Assembly: GCA_014529385.2 (NCBI GenBank)
Contig: CM043959.1
Location: 60,712,253 to 60,772,252, forward strand
Direction: 5' to 3'
Source of the DNA: Adiantum capillus-veneris
Taxonomy: Eukaryota; Streptophyta; Polypodiopsida; Polypodiales; Pteridaceae
Length of the DNA stretch: 60,000 nucleotides
The notes below the pieces were generated by a model. The model made no database searches. It saw only the letters and a list, made by a program, of their open reading frames with translations, and was not told the origin of the DNA. Position numbers and translations under genes: made by a program. How positions within the stretch are numbered: position 1 is the first letter of the stretch; each line of letters starts with the position of its first letter. This document shows positions 57,269-60,000 of this stretch, one piece after another.

Positions 57269-58055
57269 TCAAGTGATCATTAGCTTTACAATAATGGCAA
57301 CGCATCTTCTTTTTGCCCTTATCACTAGAATCTCTAGACGAAGTGCTGCCAGCAGAAGCATTGGGAACATAATTTTTTCCACCCGTAGCAGAACCATAAT
57401 AAGTGGATGTATGACTGTTACCACCCTTTCTTTGAGAAGCAATAAAATCCTATTCAACTGCATGTTGTCTAGTCCTATTTTTTTTTTTTTGAAAAGAGAC
57501 TCTTGGAATAGCAATGTTCATAATGCATCAAACTTGACAACTTCACGACTTCGTTGGGTCATAAGTCTCCAAGTACTAGCAAAAGTCTGGTAAGGCATCA
57601 AGAACGGTCTACACAAGGGAATTGTCTGAAATGACTACACCTGCAAAAATAAGTTTCTCATTGATATCCTTGACACCAGCAAGGAAAGTGTCCATATCAT
57701 CTTCCTCATGCATACTCTTTGATTCCAGCTCTTTACGCAGCAAAGCAATTTTAGCCTCATTACGACTTGCATAAAGACCAGCCAAAATATCCCAAGCCTA
57801 TTTTGCAGATTTTGTTGAATGAATGTGAGGAACAATGGTGAGCTTCAAAGACAATGCAATCAATGCATGAGCTTGTGCATTCTTTACACCCCAACAAGAT
57901 TGTTCTGTCGTAGGCAAAACAATTCTAATAGCAGCAATTCTTGCAGCATTAGCTGCAACATCCTCAACATTGCCTGCATCCTCAAAACCGGGATGTACAT
58001 CAATGCCGTGCACAATATTCCAGACACCTTTTGACACAAGAACATGTTGCATCAT
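57269..58055 (-). pseudogene. Copia gag
   Basis: KIAILRKELESK-like, LVSKGVWNIVHGIDVHP and ALIALSLKLTIVPHIHS segments correspond to the gag fragment at 2793-3206. A degraded CCHC segment (CHYCKANDH-like) lies at about 57280-57320. Stops and shifts are present. A T-run of 15 at 57478-57492 breaks the frame. Confidence 0.75.
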
Positions 58056-58362
58056 GTAAGCCTACATAGGGTAATTGTCCCTATCCAACCTATCCTCACC
58101 AACATACATCTTGAACACATTTGTGTTCAGCCATGGTAAATGCTGCACCTGATGTGAAAACTACCTGAAAAGAGGAGAAACAAAGAAACAACAACATGTG
58201 CTATATAGCACAAACCGTAGAAGATTGTAAGGCACGTGTTATGTAGAAAACAGCATTGCCTGTAGTGGAAACAGATCTGTGAATGCTCGCCAAAGCTCAT
58301 TGAAATCGAAGAAAGTGAGCAGGCGTGTGCTGGAGATGCTGGAAATTAAGCTCGGGAGGATG

Positions 58363-58380
58363 CAGCCTGCTCTGATACCA
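58363..58380 (-). other. Primer binding site (initiator Met tRNA)
   Basis: TGGTATCAGAGCAGGCTG on the minus strand, three bases after the LTR end. This is the standard plant initiator-Met tRNA primer site. Confidence 0.9.
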
Positions 58381-58383
58381 GTT

Positions 58384-58607
58384 GTCAGAATTAGGGTTGC
58401 ATAGAAACGCACATAGCTTGGAGAAGACGAAGAAAGCTCAAGGCACACAAAAGAGAGTGTGTTTCTTAGTGTGCTATGGAAAGATAGATAGCCCTAGAGT
58501 GATGGGTGTATATACAATGCTCGGGGGAAAACCTCCTAAAGAGGAAAAAAATGCCCCAACGGTCCTAGTGTGTTCACACACATCACTACCACATGTATAT
58601 GGTAACA
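58384..58607 (-). repeat. Copia 5' LTR (224 bp)
   Basis: Minus-strand start TGTTACC and end TCTGACA, followed by the primer site. Contains GTATATACACCC as a TATA-like element. Confidence 0.9.
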
Positions 58608-58613
58608 GGAAAA

Positions 58614-58730
58614 AAGTTATGTTTTACTTGTATGGGAAGCGGGCATGGAAACCAAGGAGAAATCTGTTGCCCAGAAGGGTAAGAAAAAATGGTGCACATG
58701 GTGTCCTCATACAAGATTGAAGTATGGTTA
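58614..58730 (+). pseudogene. Ty3 gag remnant (right part) with zinc-knuckle-like segment
   Basis: In one frame CFTCMGSGH and a further Cys follow, resembling a CCHC zinc knuckle. It continues the gag that the copia element interrupts. A TAA follows soon after, and no protease is seen. Confidence 0.55.
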
Positions 58731-58787
58731 TCTCTTGAGGGACAAAGGCAAAACAAAACATTCAACCCCATACTAAAAGTGCAATGT

Positions 58788-58916
58788 CCAAGATTGTGCA
58801 CTCAAGGTTCTTTATATAACTACGATACTTGTGTGTCATGATGTGTAGATGTGGGTGAGTCCAAGATTGTGCACTCAAGGTGCTTTATATAACTACGATA
58901 CTTGTGTGTCATGGTG
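58788..58916. repeat. 73-bp tandem duplication
   Basis: CCAAGATTGTGCACTCAAGG and the following TTTATATAACTACGATAC occur at 58788 and again at 58861. The copies differ at two or three bases, and the second runs to the border of the LTR that starts at 58917. Confidence 0.85.
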
Positions 58917-59845
58917 TGTTGGAAGCTGGACACACCACAGGGCAACTAACTACTCGGAAGATTATTTTTTTGTAATTATTCATTTATTGAGGAAACTTGA
59001 TTTTTCACCTTGTAAATATTGGGACTTACAAAAGTTTCCAGATTGTATCCCAGTTTTGATAGTTAGATGGAGTACTTGGTTGATTTGGAACTTTAGGGTT
59101 TGAGAATTGTAAGGTATACATACCACTTTTTGACCTTAATGAAAAACCTTTTGTCATTTTAAAAACAAGTTTTGAAGTCTGTGAGTGAGTGTACTATGTA
59201 CGAGAGAGAATGTGAGCTTCATCTTGACGCTATGTGTGCACCGGTGGTCGGAATCGAGTGCGAAGAAGTGCAGTGTGTTGCCCCCGACGAGAGCTACACG
59301 CCGACACCTACATTGCGCACGTACGGTCTGGTGTTGCGAGCTCCTTCTACGAGATTCATCTAGTGATTTGGTGAGCATACTTTGTCCGATTTTGCATTGC
59401 AGCATATCCACGCACTCACATTGAGTATAACTACACATTAGGCACTTTAGATTTCAGAAACAAAGACTTGCAGATTTCGGCCAGTCATCCTACGTGATTT
59501 TTCACCTGGTGTTTTGGGTTGGGGTTTTGGTTCATAGACCTTAGGAAGAGCGACCTATTGGTATTAGTAGGGTCTCCTTCAAGTTCTATGGTGTTTTGAG
59601 ATTGTTTTATGGGTGTTCATCTCTAGAAAGTGTTGTAGGAAGTTTCCTCTTATGCACTCTTGAAGGCTGTGACTTAAACAATTGGTAGAGACCTCTGTAG
59701 AAATTAGTTAGGAGTCGGTCGAGTGTAGGTTGACACCTTATGCTTGCTTCCACGCACCTACGGGTCGAGCTTTGTCCTTAGCTGACATTATATGTTAGGT
59801 GAGTTCTCTGTGTGCTGACGTCCGTCGCGGCGTATCCGTCCAACA
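58917..59845 (+). repeat. 5' LTR of an Athila-like Ty3 element (929 bp)
   Basis: Starts TGTTGGA and ends TCCAACA, a perfect 7-bp inverted pair, and is followed at once by a tRNA-Asp-type primer site. The second LTR lies outside the window, so the start is inferred from the inverted ends alone. Confidence 0.65.
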
Positions 59846-59846
59846 T

Positions 59847-59861
59847 TGGCGCCGTTGCCGG
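59847..59861 (+). other. Primer binding site (Asp tRNA)
   Basis: TGGCGCCGTTGCCGG is the complement of the 3' end of plant tRNA-Asp (CCGGCAACGGCGCCA). This primer is characteristic of the Athila lineage. Confidence 0.85.
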
Positions 59862-60000
59862 AGACGAAAACCTTAGGTAGGTGACTCAGACTAGTCCTTG
59901 AGGATAGGTATTTTTGGCTTGCCAAGAGTCTCGTTTTACATTTAGATAGGATCAGAGGGTGGAGGACTCTCTAGGTCTTAGAGGGATTCTAGGAAGCGTG
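59862..60000 (+). other. Leader of the Athila-like element
   Basis: Sequence after the primer site, running off the window. No coding frame can be judged. Confidence 0.5.

Larger units (their letters stand above)
53573..58607 (-). mobile_element. Ty1/copia retrotransposon, complete in outline, decayed
   Basis: Minus-strand order: 5' LTR, Met-tRNA primer site, gag, protease, integrase, reverse transcriptase, RNase H, 3' LTR. Integrase before RT is diagnostic of copia. The LTRs are about 224-233 bp and differ at few positions. GGAAAA precedes the left end (53567-53572) and follows the right end (58608-58613), a likely target-site duplication, one base longer than usual. Stops and frame changes are spread through gag and pol. 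Confidence 0.85.

Overview
This window looks like nuclear DNA of a large, repeat-rich land plant genome. It carries several plant-type LTR retrotransposon lineages: Ty3 of the Tat type with a second RNase H, Ty3 chromoviruses with a chromodomain, and Ty1/copia with an initiator-Met tRNA primer site. There is also an L1-like LINE fragment and a tnp2/CACTA-like transposase remnant. Introns are short and of plant type (78-93 nt), and TATA boxes sit in the LTRs. A non-seed plant with a big genome, such as a fern, is my guess from the element mix; nothing here proves it. I found no ordinary single-copy housekeeping gene, tRNA, rRNA or CRISPR array.

Layout. 1-2590: 3' end of a Tat-type Ty3 element (decayed integrase, then LTR). 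2600-3889: minus-strand fragment of a copia element (LTR plus gag). 5207-13847: an island with little retrotransposon sequence. It holds a four-exon decayed gene (gene A), a histone H3-like pseudogene with a very long tail, a 502-bp-period array of large palindromes, and two apparently intact minus-strand two-exon genes of unknown function (C, 497 aa; B, 406 aa). 15409-22530: a second odd locus. It holds a transposase-like pseudogene (gene D) whose 1.75-kb intron is almost entirely degenerate TAGCTA-motif repeats, then a minus-strand FCP1-like HAD pseudogene, then a second TAGCTA array in the opposite orientation.

22580-24340: truncated chromovirus. 26247-27921: decayed gag of another Ty3 element, interrupted by a nearly full-length Tat-type element (27922-36530). 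That element has a 1470-bp 5' LTR, three small upstream ORFs, gag, and a pol interrupted by one stop after gag and one in integrase. 36568-41786: a non-autonomous gag-only LTR element. It is inserted in the 3' LTR of a minus-strand chromovirus (to 47529), which itself sits beside a tnp2 transposase remnant (47530-49240). 51429-52690: LINE endonuclease fragment. 53573-58607: complete but decayed minus-strand copia element inserted into a Ty3 gag. 58917-60000: 5' LTR, tRNA-Asp-type primer site and leader of an Athila-like element running off the window.

How the parts relate. Most of the window is nested insertions, and the order of insertion can be read from the interruptions. The two islands (5-14 kb and 15-22.5 kb) share a plan: a plus-strand transposon-like gene converging on minus-strand genes, with unusual repeats between or inside them. 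They are the best candidates for something undescribed. Several disabling changes fit C-to-T changes at CG or CHG sites, as expected of methylated DNA.
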